The position numbers and the translations under genes were made by a program. From Curtobacterium sp. 458 (GTDB lineage Bacteria > Actinomycetota > Actinomycetes > Actinomycetales > Microbacteriaceae), in the NCBI RefSeq assembly GCF_030406605.1, contig NZ_CP129104.1, positions 1,190,072 to 1,254,071 on the forward strand: 64,000 nt of DNA. Direction: 5' to 3'. Shown in pieces: positions 8,712 to 23,819 of this stretch. The notes below the pieces were generated by a model, which saw nothing but the letters and a program-made list of their open reading frames with translations, was not told the DNA's origin and did not search any database. Every line of letters begins with the position of its first letter. Position 1 is the first letter of the stretch.

Positions 8712-9194
8712 ACGGGTTACCGCCTCCGCACCAGCGGGAGCCGTCGACCGCCGTTGCCAGGTGATGACGTTCCGGGCGTCGAACCGCCGGGAGCACTTCG
8801 CGCACGACAACAGCCGGGTGGGCGTCCGGTACCGGACGTGTTCGTGCCCGGCCGGGCACGCACCGACCCACGGCGCGAGCTCGGTCGCCACGGGGCCGTC
8901 GTAGAGCCGCGAACCCGTGTACCCGATCGCCGCGGCCGTCCGCCGCCACACCGGACCGTGGGCAGCCCGTGCCCCGGCGAGCGCGTGGGCGATCTCGTGC
9001 AGCAGCACCTGGTCGGCGTCCTCGTCCGAGAACCGCGCGGCCAGGTGCCGGCTCACCGTGATGCGCCGTTTCGTGAAGTCGCACTGCCCGGCCCGCGTCT
9101 TCGCGTGGTCGAACGCGAACGTCCAGGTCGGGTCGAGGTGCTCCGCCATGAGCCCGGCGGCGCGCTGACGGACGGCGTCGAGCCGCTCCGTCAT
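8709..9194 (-). CDS. SprT-like zinc metalloprotein
   Basis: A 161-residue SprT-family domain protein. The metal site is HEIAH (residues 66-70) with a third histidine at 79 (ARAAHGPVW), the SprT/Spartan arrangement of an HExxH zinc protease. A C-terminal zinc ribbon uses CPAGH and CAKC. Eukaryotic relatives cut DNA-protein crosslinks; the job of the bacterial family is less clear, so proteolysis here is inference. Its ATG overlaps the stop of the upstream TPR-type gene (ATGA), indicating coupled translation. Length is normal for the short bacterial form. Confidence 0.88.
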   Translation of the reverse strand: MTERLDAVRQRAAGLMAEHLDPTWTFAFDHAKTRAGQCDFTKRRITVSRHLAARFSDEDADQVLLHEIAHALAGARAAHGPVWRRTAAAIGYTGSRLYDGPVATELAPWVGACPAGHEHVRYRTPTRLLSCAKCSRRFDARNVITWQRRSTAPAGAEAVTR

Positions 9195-10036
9195 CGTTCC
9201 GGGCGCGGGTCCGCCTGGCCCTTCCGCGCGGCACGCGCCGCGATGCGTCCCCAGATGTCATCCGCCTCGGTGCGGGCCGCGTCCGGCGCACCCAGCACCC
9301 GACGTCGGACCCGCGGCTCCTGCTCCGCGACCTGCGGTTCCGGACGGGAGGCCCGTGGCGCCGCCTCGACGTCGTCCTCCGCCCGGCGGGCGGCAACGTC
9401 GCGGGCCGTTCGGGGCTTCTCCGGCTGGTCGTCGGTGGTCGAGATGGCGGCGCGCATCGCTGCCTCGACCGCGGTGCGCAGGGCATCGGTGCGCTCCGAC
9501 GGCGCCCCGGCCTGGCGGAACGCCTGGTAGGCGCGGGACAGGGCCGAGCGGGCCTCCTCGAAGCGGCCGCTCTCGAAGAGCGACCAGCCCTCGAGCTCGG
9601 CGGCGGCGCCCTCGAGCTCCGGCCACTCCTCGGTGCGTGCGGTGTCCCGGGCGAGGGCGGCCTCGGTGGCGGCGCGCTCGTGGCGACCGAGGTCGTGCAG
9701 CACGTGCGCGCGACGGATCCGGGCGGCGACCTTGTCCTGACGCTCCCCGGTGAACATCGTCAGGCGGAAGACCTCTTCCGCGACGACGAGCGACTCGTCC
9801 AACCGACCGAGCAGGCGCAGGAGTTCGGCCCGCTCCGCGAGGGCCTCGGTACTGCGGCTCTGCCCGAGGTCACGGAGGCGCTGCTGCACGGCCTCAGCGT
9901 CGACCGCGGGGCGCAGACTGATCGGCGCGAACGTCGAACCCGGGCTCACCCCGGCGGTGACGGGCGCCGCGTGGCGGCCGTCACGGGCGCGGTCGGTCCG
10001 GTCGTGCGGCTGCGGGTTCTCGGGCGGGAGGGACAT
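9191..10036 (-). CDS. Tetratricopeptide-like helical repeat protein
   Basis: A 281-residue cytoplasmic protein. Residues about 50-200 are helical pairs with TPR spacing (for example ALAERAELLRLLGRLDESL and FESGRFEEARSALSRAYQAF), a scaffold for protein binding. The last 90 residues are charged and low in complexity, likely disordered. I start at MSLPPENP; the frame is open for 39 more codons upstream but those are Arg-rich and run into an intergenic hairpin. The start lies seven bases after a TACCCT -10 element, suggesting a leaderless or nearly leaderless transcript. It is translationally coupled to the SprT-like gene; the shared function is unknown. Confidence 0.75.
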   Translation of the reverse strand: MSLPPENPQPHDRTDRARDGRHAAPVTAGVSPGSTFAPISLRPAVDAEAVQQRLRDLGQSRSTEALAERAELLRLLGRLDESLVVAEEVFRLTMFTGERQDKVAARIRRAHVLHDLGRHERAATEAALARDTARTEEWPELEGAAAELEGWSLFESGRFEEARSALSRAYQAFRQAGAPSERTDALRTAVEAAMRAAISTTDDQPEKPRTARDVAARRAEDDVEAAPRASRPEPQVAEQEPRVRRRVLGAPDAARTEADDIWGRIAARAARKGQADPRPER

Positions 10037-10043
10037 CGGTTCG

Positions 10044-10049
10044 AGGGTA
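10044..10049 (-). promoter_or_regulatory. -10 element TACCCT upstream of the TPR-type gene
   Basis: On the minus strand TACCCT is followed by seven bases and the ATG at 10036. There is no ribosome-binding sequence between them, which fits a leaderless message. Confidence 0.4.
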
Positions 10050-10106
10050 ACCGCGCTCCGCCGAGAGCGAGCGGTGCCACGCGCACGGGGGTCACCCGGA
10101 CGTGGA

Positions 10107-10138
10107 ACGGCCCGCCGTGCCGGAGCACGACGGGCCGT
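10107..10138 (-). terminator. Hairpin terminator after the Tyr/Gln-rich membrane protein gene
   Basis: An 8-bp outer stem (ACGGCCCG/CGGGCCGT) and a 5-bp inner stem (CGTGC/GCACG) with one mismatch between them enclose a CGGA loop. It begins 21 bases beyond the stop at 10160. No T-run follows, which is common for actinobacterial terminators. Confidence 0.65.
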
Positions 10139-10159
10139 CGACGGACGTCGCACTCGACG

Positions 10160-10939
10160 TCAGTTCCCACCGCCGACTGCAGCCGCTGCAGCGACACCGA
10201 TGTACGTCGCGAAGGTTGCGATCGTGGCGACGACCGCGAGGATCACCGCGAACACGCCCCAGCCCCGCCCGCGCTTCGTGACGATCGCGATGATGCCCTG
10301 CACGAGCGCCCAGAGGCCGAGGATCGCCGCGATGCCGATCACGATGCCGCCGACCGCGAACTGTCCGGTCACGGTCGGGTCGTTCATGAGCTGCTGCTGG
10401 AGCTGCGACTGGTCCGGGGTCGATCCGTCGGTCGGCACGAGGTCCTTGATCGCGTCGCTGCTCGCCAGCGCCGCGCCGATCAGGTACCCGCCGACGACAC
10501 CCACGATGAGCGAGACCAGCCCGAGGAAGAACGCGACCACGCCGACGGTCTTCTTCTTCGCGGGCTTCGGCTCGTCGTACTGCTGCCACGAGGGTCCGCC
10601 GTGGTTCGTCGCTGCCGCGGCGGCGTAGGGCTGTTGCTGGTGGTCGTGGTTCCACGCGGGTGCGCCCGACCGGTCGTCGTGCTGGCCCTGCCCGTACTGC
10701 GACTGGCCGTACTGGCCCTGCTGCTCGCGGTACTGCTCGCTGCCGTACTGCGGCGCGGCCGTCTGCTCCCCGTACTGCGGCGAGGACGCGGGTTCGGCGC
10801 GCTCCCCGTACCGCGGGGTGGTGTCGCCCTGCTCGCCGTACCGCGGGGCGTCAGCGGAGGAGGCGTCCGGCGCGGACCCCCAGCTCGGCGCCTGGCCGTC
10901 GGCCGGCCGGTCCTGGTTGCTCCGGTCGTCGTTCGTCAT
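10160..10939 (-). CDS. Membrane protein with Tyr/Gln-rich low-complexity head
   Basis: A 259-residue protein. The first 125 residues are disordered and rich in Gln, Tyr, Gly and Glu, with recurring YGEQ/YGER/YGQ units. Three transmembrane segments follow, near 132-160, 192-222 and 228-255, in the manner of DUF4190-like small membrane proteins. The soluble head would lie in the cytoplasm. Such tyrosine-rich heads are seen in actinobacterial membrane proteins of cell growth and signalling, but I cannot assign a role. A purine-rich AAGGGA precedes the ATG at a rather long spacing. A hairpin terminator follows. Confidence 0.78.
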   Translation of the reverse strand: MTNDDRSNQDRPADGQAPSWGSAPDASSADAPRYGEQGDTTPRYGERAEPASSPQYGEQTAAPQYGSEQYREQQGQYGQSQYGQGQHDDRSGAPAWNHDHQQQPYAAAAATNHGGPSWQQYDEPKPAKKKTVGVVAFFLGLVSLIVGVVGGYLIGAALASSDAIKDLVPTDGSTPDQSQLQQQLMNDPTVTGQFAVGGIVIGIAAILGLWALVQGIIAIVTKRGRGWGVFAVILAVVATIATFATYIGVAAAAAVGGGN

Positions 10940-11049
10940 GGCGTGCGGTCCCTTCGCTCGGTCGTGCCCTGCACGGTCGTTCAGCCCATCCTGCCCGTCC
11001 TGTCCGCTGAACGCCCGACAACGCCGCCGGAGGGTGCACCGCCCCGGCG

Positions 11050-11892
11050 TCAGCCCCCGAACACGCTCCGGTTCGGCTCGGGCGACGCCACCGCCGTCTG
11101 GTCGGTGACGATCGGCGCCCCGGCCACGAACGCCCGCAGCTCCGCGCCGTGCACGACCTTCGCCGGCATCGGGTCCGAGGAGTACCGCCGCGGCATGTCC
11201 GCCACGGGCAGGTCCGTCGGGGAGCCGAGCAGCACGATGTTCCCGAACCGACGGCCCTTGAGCATCCCGGTGTCCGCGACGGCCGCGACCGACGGCAGCA
11301 CGGACTGCAGCGTCGACGCCTGCCCTCGCGCGAAGGCGAGACCCGCGCCGTCCGCGACGTTCACGGCGACGATCCCCGTCGGCGAGAGGAACGCCGCCAC
11401 CGCGCGGTAGAACTCGACGCTCGTCACGTGCGCGGGGATCTGCGACCCGCCGAACACGTCCACCACGACGAGGTCGACCGAACCCCGCAGACCAGCGGGC
11501 AGCTTCGAGAGGACCTCGCGCGCATCGCCGTACCGCACCCGGATGGAGGCGCCGCGGGGGAACGGCAGCACGGCCCGGACCTGGTCGACGAGGTCCCGCT
11601 CCAGCTCGATCACCTGCTGCCGCGAGCCCGGCCGGGTCACCGCGACGTACCGGGGGAGCGTGAGCGCCCCCGCCCCGAGGTGCAGCGCCGTGATCGGGCC
11701 GGCCGGCAGCAGGTCGATCGCGTGCCCGATGCGCCGGATGTACTCGAACGCCAGGTGCGTGGGGTCCTCGAGGTCGACGTGCGACTGCGGCGTCCCGTCG
11801 ACCACGAGCGTGTACGACCCGGGCCGGTGCTTGTCCGGCTCCACGACCGCGTACCCCGCACCGATCCGGAACCCGTCGAACGCATCAGCCAT
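11050..11892 (-). CDS. Spermidine-synthase-like Rossmann (methyltransferase-fold) protein
   Basis: A 280-residue protein of the spermidine synthase-like family. The nucleotide-binding core includes the glycine loop LHLGAGALTLPRYVA, the acidic strand QQVIELERD, and GDAREVL before VDLVVVDVFGGSQIP. These mark the S-adenosyl ligand site. Genuine spermidine synthases carry extra substrate residues that I cannot confirm here, and actinobacterial members are often of unknown substrate, so the activity is open. I start at MADAFDG; an upstream in-frame start would add a Gly/Trp-rich leader unlike the family. It diverges from the next operon. Confidence 0.8.
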   Translation of the reverse strand: MADAFDGFRIGAGYAVVEPDKHRPGSYTLVVDGTPQSHVDLEDPTHLAFEYIRRIGHAIDLLPAGPITALHLGAGALTLPRYVAVTRPGSRQQVIELERDLVDQVRAVLPFPRGASIRVRYGDAREVLSKLPAGLRGSVDLVVVDVFGGSQIPAHVTSVEFYRAVAAFLSPTGIVAVNVADGAGLAFARGQASTLQSVLPSVAAVADTGMLKGRRFGNIVLLGSPTDLPVADMPRRYSSDPMPAKVVHGAELRAFVAGAPIVTDQTAVASPEPNRSVFGG

Positions 11893-12050
11893 GCCCCAAT
11901 GGAACACCACCGCGGATCCCCACCCGCACCCCCACCCCTGGTTGGTGTGCCCGCGGACGCCAGCGAACGAGGCTGGGGACACCCCGACGGGAACCCCGCC
12001 GGACGCCGACGGGAACCCCCCGCCGGACCCCGAACGGAAAGGTCCACCCG

Positions 12051-12563
12051 ATGTCCGCCCAGCTCGTCGTCAACGTCCTCCTCGGTCTCGCCCTCGTCGG
12101 CTTCCTCGCCTACCGGCAGGCCACCTGGCAGTACCTCGACCCGACCCGCATCTGGCGCACGCCGCTGGTCATGGGCGTCGTCGGCGTCGTGGTCCTCGCG
12201 AACTCCGGCGTCACCGTCACCACGGCCGACGTCGTGTTCCTCGCGATCGAGGCCCTCGTCACGATCGGCGTCGGCCTGACCATGGGGAGCATCACCCGGT
12301 TCCGCACCGTGTCGACCCCGGACAGCAAGGGCCGCACGCTCCAGTCCCGCACCGGTTGGACCGGCGCCGCGCTCTGGGTCGTCCTCATCGTCGTGCGCAT
12401 CGGCCTCGACGTCCTCGGCGGCCACCTCGGCGCCCACCTGCTCACCTCGACCGGCACGATCCTGCTCGTCCTCGCCCTGAACCGTGCCGCCCGGGCCGTC
12501 GTCGTCGACCAGCGGATCCCCGGCGGCAGCGCCCGTCGCACGAGCGGCATGATGGTCCGGTGA
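12051..12563 (+). CDS. DUF1453-like small integral membrane protein
   Basis: A 170-residue protein with four to five hydrophobic helices, for example LVVNVLLGLALVGFLAYRQ and TGWTGAALWVVLIVVRIGL. It resembles the CcdC/DUF1453 group of membrane proteins of unknown role. GGAAAGG precedes the ATG. Its stop overlaps the GTG start of the sensor kinase gene (GTGA), so it is probably made together with the two-component system and could be its membrane partner; that link is inferred from coupling alone. Confidence 0.75.
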   Translation: MSAQLVVNVLLGLALVGFLAYRQATWQYLDPTRIWRTPLVMGVVGVVVLANSGVTVTTADVVFLAIEALVTIGVGLTMGSITRFRTVSTPDSKGRTLQSRTGWTGAALWVVLIVVRIGLDVLGGHLGAHLLTSTGTILLVLALNRAARAVVVDQRIPGGSARRTSGMMVR

Positions 12564-13738
12564 CCATGCTCGCCGAGCCCGAGCGGGCCGACCTCCCCCG
12601 CGGTGCCGGGGGCGGCCGGCCCCGTTCCGGTGTCGCGTGGGGGCTCAACGCGCTCGGGGTCGCCGTCGTCGGCTTCTGGTTCGTCAAGAACGGCACCGGC
12701 CTCCACCACCCCGCGTGGGTGTGGGTCGTCGGGGGTGTGGCGCTCGCCGCCTGGGTCCTCCGCGAGTTCGGCCGCTCCACCCGCACGGTCCTCGCTACCG
12801 GCGCGCTCATGGTCCTCGCGGGGTCCGTCGTGGTCGTGCCGACCGACTCGCTCCTCATCGTGCCGGTCATCGTCGGCATCGTCCTGCTCGGCGCCACCCT
12901 CACCGTCCCGGTCTGGGTCGGTGCCGTCGCGGCCGTGGTGTCCCTCGCCGTGATCGCCGTGTCCGCCACGGTGCTGCACGCGTCCGTCCAGTTCGTCCTC
13001 GGCACGAGCGCCGGCCTCCTCCTCGGCGTCCTCATCGGATTCAGCCGCCGGCAGTTCCGGGTGGCCGAGCAGCGCTCCCGCGAGGCCCTCGCCGAGCAGC
13101 AGCGCGCCGCCCTCCTCGCGGACCGCTCCCGCGCCGCGCGGGACATCCACGACGTCCTCGCGCACTCCCTCGGCGGGCTCGTGCTCCAACTCGACGCGGT
13201 CGAGGCCCTCCTCGAGGCCGGCCGCGTCGACGAGGCCGCCCGCCGCGCGGGCGAGGCGCGGACGCTCGCCGCGGACGGCCTCGCCGAGGCCCGCCGGGCC
13301 GTGCACGCCCTCCGCGACGACGCGGACACCGAGCCGCAGGCCGACGTCGAGGCGCCGAGCCGCGCCTCCCGGCTGGAGACGCTGCTCGAGGACCACCGGT
13401 CGTTCGGCGGCACGGTCCACGCGCAGGGGGACGAGGCGCTCGCCGACCTCGACGCGGCGCACCGCGCCGCCGTGGTCCAGGTCTGCCGGGAGGCCCTCAG
13501 CAACGCCCGCAGGCACGCCCCGGGCCGCCCCGTGGCCCTGTCGGTGGTCCGGGACGGCTCCGCCGTGTCCGTCACGGTCACGAACCCGCTCGGCTCCGAC
13601 GGCCACGGGATCACGGGCATGCGGGAGCGCCTCGCGGAGCTGGGCGACGACTCGACGGTCGACGCCGGGATCCGCGACGGGGCGTTCGTCGTCGCGGTGC
13701 GCGTGCCCGTCGCGGACCGGGCGGGGGAGTCGTCGTGA
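12560..13738 (+). CDS. Sensor histidine kinase (HisKA_3 type)
   Basis: A 392-residue membrane kinase of the NarL-partner class. Five to six hydrophobic helices (about 20-160) are followed by a short coiled coil and the HisKA_3 dimerisation helix with phospho-acceptor His197 in RDIHDVLAHSLGGL. The ATP-binding domain shows the N box (EALSNARRHAPG) and the terminal box GHGITGMRERLAELG; the usual middle Asp-Gly box is weak. There is no extracellular sensor domain, so the signal is probably sensed in the membrane. GTG at 12560 gives the 4-bp overlap with the preceding gene; ATG at 12566 is an alternative. The stop overlaps the response regulator start. Confidence 0.9.
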   Translation: MTMLAEPERADLPRGAGGGRPRSGVAWGLNALGVAVVGFWFVKNGTGLHHPAWVWVVGGVALAAWVLREFGRSTRTVLATGALMVLAGSVVVVPTDSLLIVPVIVGIVLLGATLTVPVWVGAVAAVVSLAVIAVSATVLHASVQFVLGTSAGLLLGVLIGFSRRQFRVAEQRSREALAEQQRAALLADRSRAARDIHDVLAHSLGGLVLQLDAVEALLEAGRVDEAARRAGEARTLAADGLAEARRAVHALRDDADTEPQADVEAPSRASRLETLLEDHRSFGGTVHAQGDEALADLDAAHRAAVVQVCREALSNARRHAPGRPVALSVVRDGSAVSVTVTNPLGSDGHGITGMRERLAELGDDSTVDAGIRDGAFVVAVRVPVADRAGESS

Positions 13739-14385
13739 CGATCCGGGTGCTCGTCGTGGACGACCAGGCGATCGTCCGCGACGGGCTGGTGACGGTGCTG
13801 TCGCTCGTGCCCGACCTCGAGGTCGTGGGCGAAGCCGCCGACGGTGCCGAGGCCGTGGAGGCCGTCGGGCGCGACCGCCCGGACGTCGTGCTGATGGACC
13901 TCCGCATGCCCGGGGTCGACGGCCCGACCGCGACCGCACGCATCACGGCGGCGCACCCGGAGGTCGGCGTGCTCGTGCTCACCACCTTCGCCGACGACGA
14001 CTCGATCGTGACGGCGCTCCGGGCCGGAGCCCGCGGGTACCTGACGAAGGACGCGGGTCGGACCGAGATCGCCACCGCCATCCGAGCGGTCGCGTCCGGC
14101 CAGGCCACGTTCGACGCCTCGGTCGGGGCGCGGCTCGTCGCGCAGCTGGGAGGCCCTCCGTCAGCATCGGCGGCGCCGTCGCCGGGCGTGCGCGACCGCT
14201 TCCCGGACCTGACCCCACGTGAGGCGGACGTCCTCGAGCGGATCGCCGCGGGCCGGTCGAACCCGGAGATCGCCGCCGAGCTGTTCCTGACGGTCCCGAC
14301 CGTGAAGTCCTACGTGAACCAGGTGTTCGCGAAGATCGGGGTCCGCAGTCGAGCGGAGGCCGTCGCCCTCGTGCTGCGCTCCTGA
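13735..14385 (+). CDS. LuxR/NarL-family response regulator
   Basis: A 216-residue two-domain regulator. The receiver domain has the acidic pair Asp9-Asp10, phospho-acceptor Asp55 (VLMDLRMPG), the conserved Thr (LTTFADDD) and Lys (YLTKDAG). A LuxR-type helix-turn-helix occupies about 150-210 (LTPREADVLERIAAGRSNPEIA and TVKSYVNQVFAKIGV). It starts at a GTG overlapping the kinase stop (GTGA), so kinase and regulator form a matched pair. Targets are not visible here; autoregulation of the three-gene operon is plausible but unproven. Confidence 0.94.
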   Translation: MTIRVLVVDDQAIVRDGLVTVLSLVPDLEVVGEAADGAEAVEAVGRDRPDVVLMDLRMPGVDGPTATARITAAHPEVGVLVLTTFADDDSIVTALRAGARGYLTKDAGRTEIATAIRAVASGQATFDASVGARLVAQLGGPPSASAAPSPGVRDRFPDLTPREADVLERIAAGRSNPEIAAELFLTVPTVKSYVNQVFAKIGVRSRAEAVALVLRS

Positions 14386-14670
14386 CGCTGCACCGCGCTC
14401 CCCGGCCACCGTCGCCGTCCGCCCAGCCCGCGCCAAGGGACGTCACGTACCGTTCACCCGGTCGTCACCCGGACCGTGTCGATGCCAGCGGCCCCACACC
14501 GCCCGCGTCCACCCTCCGCCGTGACCGCGACGTGCCCGCCCGGCCGACCCCACCGACCGGTGCCCGCACGTCGTCGGCGCGTCGCTGCGCCGCCGTCCGG
14601 TGCGCCCTGCGTGCCGGGCCGCCCGCCGCGTGCGCAGAGCACGCCGTCCCGTGCCAGCAGGAGCCCCCGC
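14386..14670 (+). other. Non-coding gap before the PH-like membrane protein gene
   Basis: This 285-base stretch holds no convincing gene. A frame open from 14476 joins the next gene, but its product is Pro/Arg-rich noise. The only regular features are an imperfect direct repeat around 14453-14471 (TTCACCCGG, TCGTCACCCGG) and an AGGAG ribosome binding site just before 14671. Confidence 0.5.
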
Positions 14671-15198
14671 ATGACCGACACCCTGAGCGTCCCGACCCTG
14701 GGACTGACCACCGCGACCCGACCCCGCACGGCGACCCGTGCCTCCCGGCCGGTCCACGGCGACCACGATGTCGCACCCGCCTGGATGCGCGCGACCGGTG
14801 CGGTCCTGCTGCTCGGCGGCCTCGCGCTGTCGAGCGCGGTGCTGGCCTGGCCCGGTGACGCACCCGAGGCCGCGCTCCTCGTCCCGGGAGTCGTGGCGGT
14901 CGTCACCGGCTTCCTGCTCGTGCTCGCCCGGACCGGCGTCACCGTGACCGACGACCACGTGGTGCTGCGCTTCCGCCCGTTGCCCGCACGGCGGATCGAC
15001 CGCTCCCGGATCGTGGACGTGCGTCTCGTCGAGGCGGACGCGTCGACGTTCGGCGGCATCGGGCTGCGCCGCGCGCACGGCGTGCGCGCCCTGCTCCTGA
15101 CGCCGGGACTGGGCGTCGAGATCACCGACGAACGCGGCCGCGTGACGTTCGTCCGGACCGCGCGCCCCGAGGCGACGTACCGCGCGCTCGCGGCCTGA
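14671..15198 (+). CDS. Small membrane protein with cytoplasmic PH-like domain
   Basis: A 175-residue protein with a short polar N-terminus, two closely spaced membrane helices (about 38-57 and 69-88) and a C-terminal soluble domain of about 85 residues starting TGVTVTDDHVVLRFRPLP. Helix-hairpin plus beta-rich domain is the plan of bacterial PH-like (bPH) membrane proteins. The family is not characterised well enough to name a function. AGGAG lies nine bases before the ATG. The gene ends about 70 bases before the rpoB promoter. Confidence 0.7.
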   Translation: MTDTLSVPTLGLTTATRPRTATRASRPVHGDHDVAPAWMRATGAVLLLGGLALSSAVLAWPGDAPEAALLVPGVVAVVTGFLLVLARTGVTVTDDHVVLRFRPLPARRIDRSRIVDVRLVEADASTFGGIGLRRAHGVRALLLTPGLGVEITDERGRVTFVRTARPEATYRALAA

Positions 15199-15266
15199 CC
15201 ACGGCGGAATGAACGACCGGTCCACCGGCTTATACACGTCATCGACGAAGAAGGTCAAGCCAGGAC

Positions 15267-15296
15267 TGGACACCGGGGGACAAGCCGACCTATGAT
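15267..15296 (+). promoter_or_regulatory. rpoB-rpoC promoter
   Basis: TGGACA (15267-15272) and TATGAT (15291-15296) are separated by 18 bases, a good housekeeping sigma-factor match. Transcription would start near 15303, giving a leader of about 245 bases before rpoB. Confidence 0.7.
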
Positions 15297-15376
15297 GACA
15301 GTTCGCGCTCCCTGGCTCGTCGTGTCGTCATATTGCGGTCGACCGTCGGTTCACATCGAACCCGCCTGGTGACGCC

Positions 15377-15400
15377 GGACCCGTATATGGCGGCGGGTCC
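15377..15400 (+). other. Hairpin in the rpoB leader
   Basis: GGACCCG (15377-15383) pairs exactly with CGGGTCC (15394-15400) around a 10-base loop. It lies between the promoter and the rpoB start. It may shape leader folding or attenuation. The rest of the 351-base gap between 15198 and 15550 holds no gene. Confidence 0.45.
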
Positions 15401-15549
15401 CGCTCACTCCGATCATCGCACAGGTCGCATCCCACGGATGCGCACCGTTCCCCGTGTGTTGGTCACCAGGTCGCGCTGAAGCGTCAATCCACCCACCAAC
15501 GTGCTGCTCGTCAGTACCGGCCCGACGGGGCCTACCGGAGGTCACACCC

Positions 15550-19038
<3,489 letters not shown>

Positions 19039-19080
19039 TCCCGCCCGTACTCGTAACGAATCCAGCTAGAGAGAAGAACA

Positions 19081-22962
<3,882 letters not shown>

Positions 22963-22979
22963 GTCTGAAGTGATCCACG

Positions 22980-23013
22980 AAGGGCCCCGCATCCGTCAGG
23001 ATGCGGGGCCCTT
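22980..23013 (+). terminator. rpoBC terminator
   Basis: A perfect 15-bp stem, AAGGGCCCCGCATCC paired with GGATGCGGGGCCCTT, closes on a GTCA loop 17 bases after the rpoC stop. The A-start and T-end make it usable in both directions. Confidence 0.9.
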
Positions 23014-23051
23014 CGCCGTTGCGGGTCGCGTTCGCGACCACGGGTCGGCCT

Positions 23052-23083
23052 GGAGGCGCGGGGCGGGCCCGCCACGGGCCTCC
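23052..23083. terminator. Second GC-rich hairpin after rpoC
   Basis: GGAGGC pairs with GCCTCC around a 12-base palindrome (GGCGGGCCCGCC). It is followed by CCGTCC, so it resembles the GGAGGC-type hairpins found elsewhere in the window. Function as back-up terminator is inferred. Confidence 0.4.
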
Positions 23084-23120
23084 CGTCCGTCTCGTCACTG
23101 GTACGCGATGTGTTGGTCGG

Positions 23121-23384
23121 GTGGGATCCGGAACAGAGCAGTTGAGTCCGCGGCGGCGTCGCGCCGCCCTGGCGGTCGGGGTCGCGTCGGTGGGACTGGC
23201 GGTGACGTCGCTGGTCCTGGTGCTGACCGGCGGACCGCTCGCAGTGGCAGCTGGCGGCGGTGCGGTCCTCCTGTCCGGGACGATCGGCCGGATCGACCGG
23301 GACGGTGGCCGAGCGCCGAACACGTTCCTGATCGTGGTCGGTGTGCTGGCCGTCGCCGTGGTCGCGTGGGTCGTCCGCTCCTGA
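23121..23384 (+). CDS. Small two-helix membrane protein
   Basis: An 87-residue protein with a polar start, an Arg-rich patch (SPRRRR) and two hydrophobic helices separated by a short charged loop (IGRIDRDGGRAPN). The Arg patch suggests the N-terminus faces the cytoplasm. I do not recognise a family. The start is uncertain: GTG at 23121 and TTG at 23142 are both possible and neither has a strong ribosome binding site; frames reaching into the rpoC terminator are unlikely. It converges on the VOC gene with three bases between the stops. Confidence 0.5.
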   Translation: MGSGTEQLSPRRRRAALAVGVASVGLAVTSLVLVLTGGPLAVAAGGGAVLLSGTIGRIDRDGGRAPNTFLIVVGVLAVAVVAWVVRS

Positions 23385-23387
23385 GTG

Positions 23388-23753
23388 TCAGGCGGTGCGG
23401 CCCTTCTCGTCGACGAGTGAGTACAGGCTGAGCACGTTGCCGTCGGGGTCGCGGACGTCGAACCAGTTCGTGGCGCCGTCGATGCACTCGACGGGGCCGA
23501 TGTCGATGCCGAGGGCACCGATGCGGCTGTGCTGGGCGGTGACGTCGTCGACACCGAACCGGACGGTGACGGGGTTCTCCTCGGCGTGCTCGTCCTCGTA
23601 GAGCTGGATCCAGATGCCGCCGACCTCGTACTCGGCGACGCCGTCCTCGGGTTCGAGGTCCGGCTCGGTGCGCTCGAAGACCGCGCCGTACCAGAGGCAG
23701 GACGCCTCGATGTCGGTGACGGGCAGCCCCACGGTCACGCTCGTGATGTCCAT
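23388..23753 (-). CDS. VOC-superfamily (glyoxalase/bleomycin-resistance fold) protein
   Basis: A 121-residue single-domain vicinal oxygen chelate fold protein, with two beta-alpha-beta-beta-beta modules. The opening MDITSVTVGLPVTDIEASCLWY and the closing WFDVRDPDGNVLSLYS are typical; PDGN marks the end of the second module. The usual first metal-binding His is not obvious at the N-terminus, so metal-dependent catalysis is uncertain and the protein may bind a small molecule instead. Substrate unknown. CATGAT five bases upstream of the ATG could be a -10 of a leaderless message. Confidence 0.85.
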   Translation of the reverse strand: MDITSVTVGLPVTDIEASCLWYGAVFERTEPDLEPEDGVAEYEVGGIWIQLYEDEHAEENPVTVRFGVDDVTAQHSRIGALGIDIGPVECIDGATNWFDVRDPDGNVLSLYSLVDEKGRTA

Positions 23754-23819
23754 GACTCATCATGGCCCGACGGGGTCGGGCGCGTCGAGCGTTTCCTGGT
23801 GTGCTGGCAGGCTGGGGAC

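Noticed and set aside
11050..11892. Firm assignment as spermidine synthase
   Set aside because: Only the nucleotide-binding fold is clear; polyamine-binding residues could not be confirmed and no polyamine genes are nearby.
14476..14670. N-terminal extension of the PH-like membrane protein
   Set aside because: The upstream part is Pro/Arg/Ala noise without a ribosome site; AGGAG lies just before the ATG at 14671.
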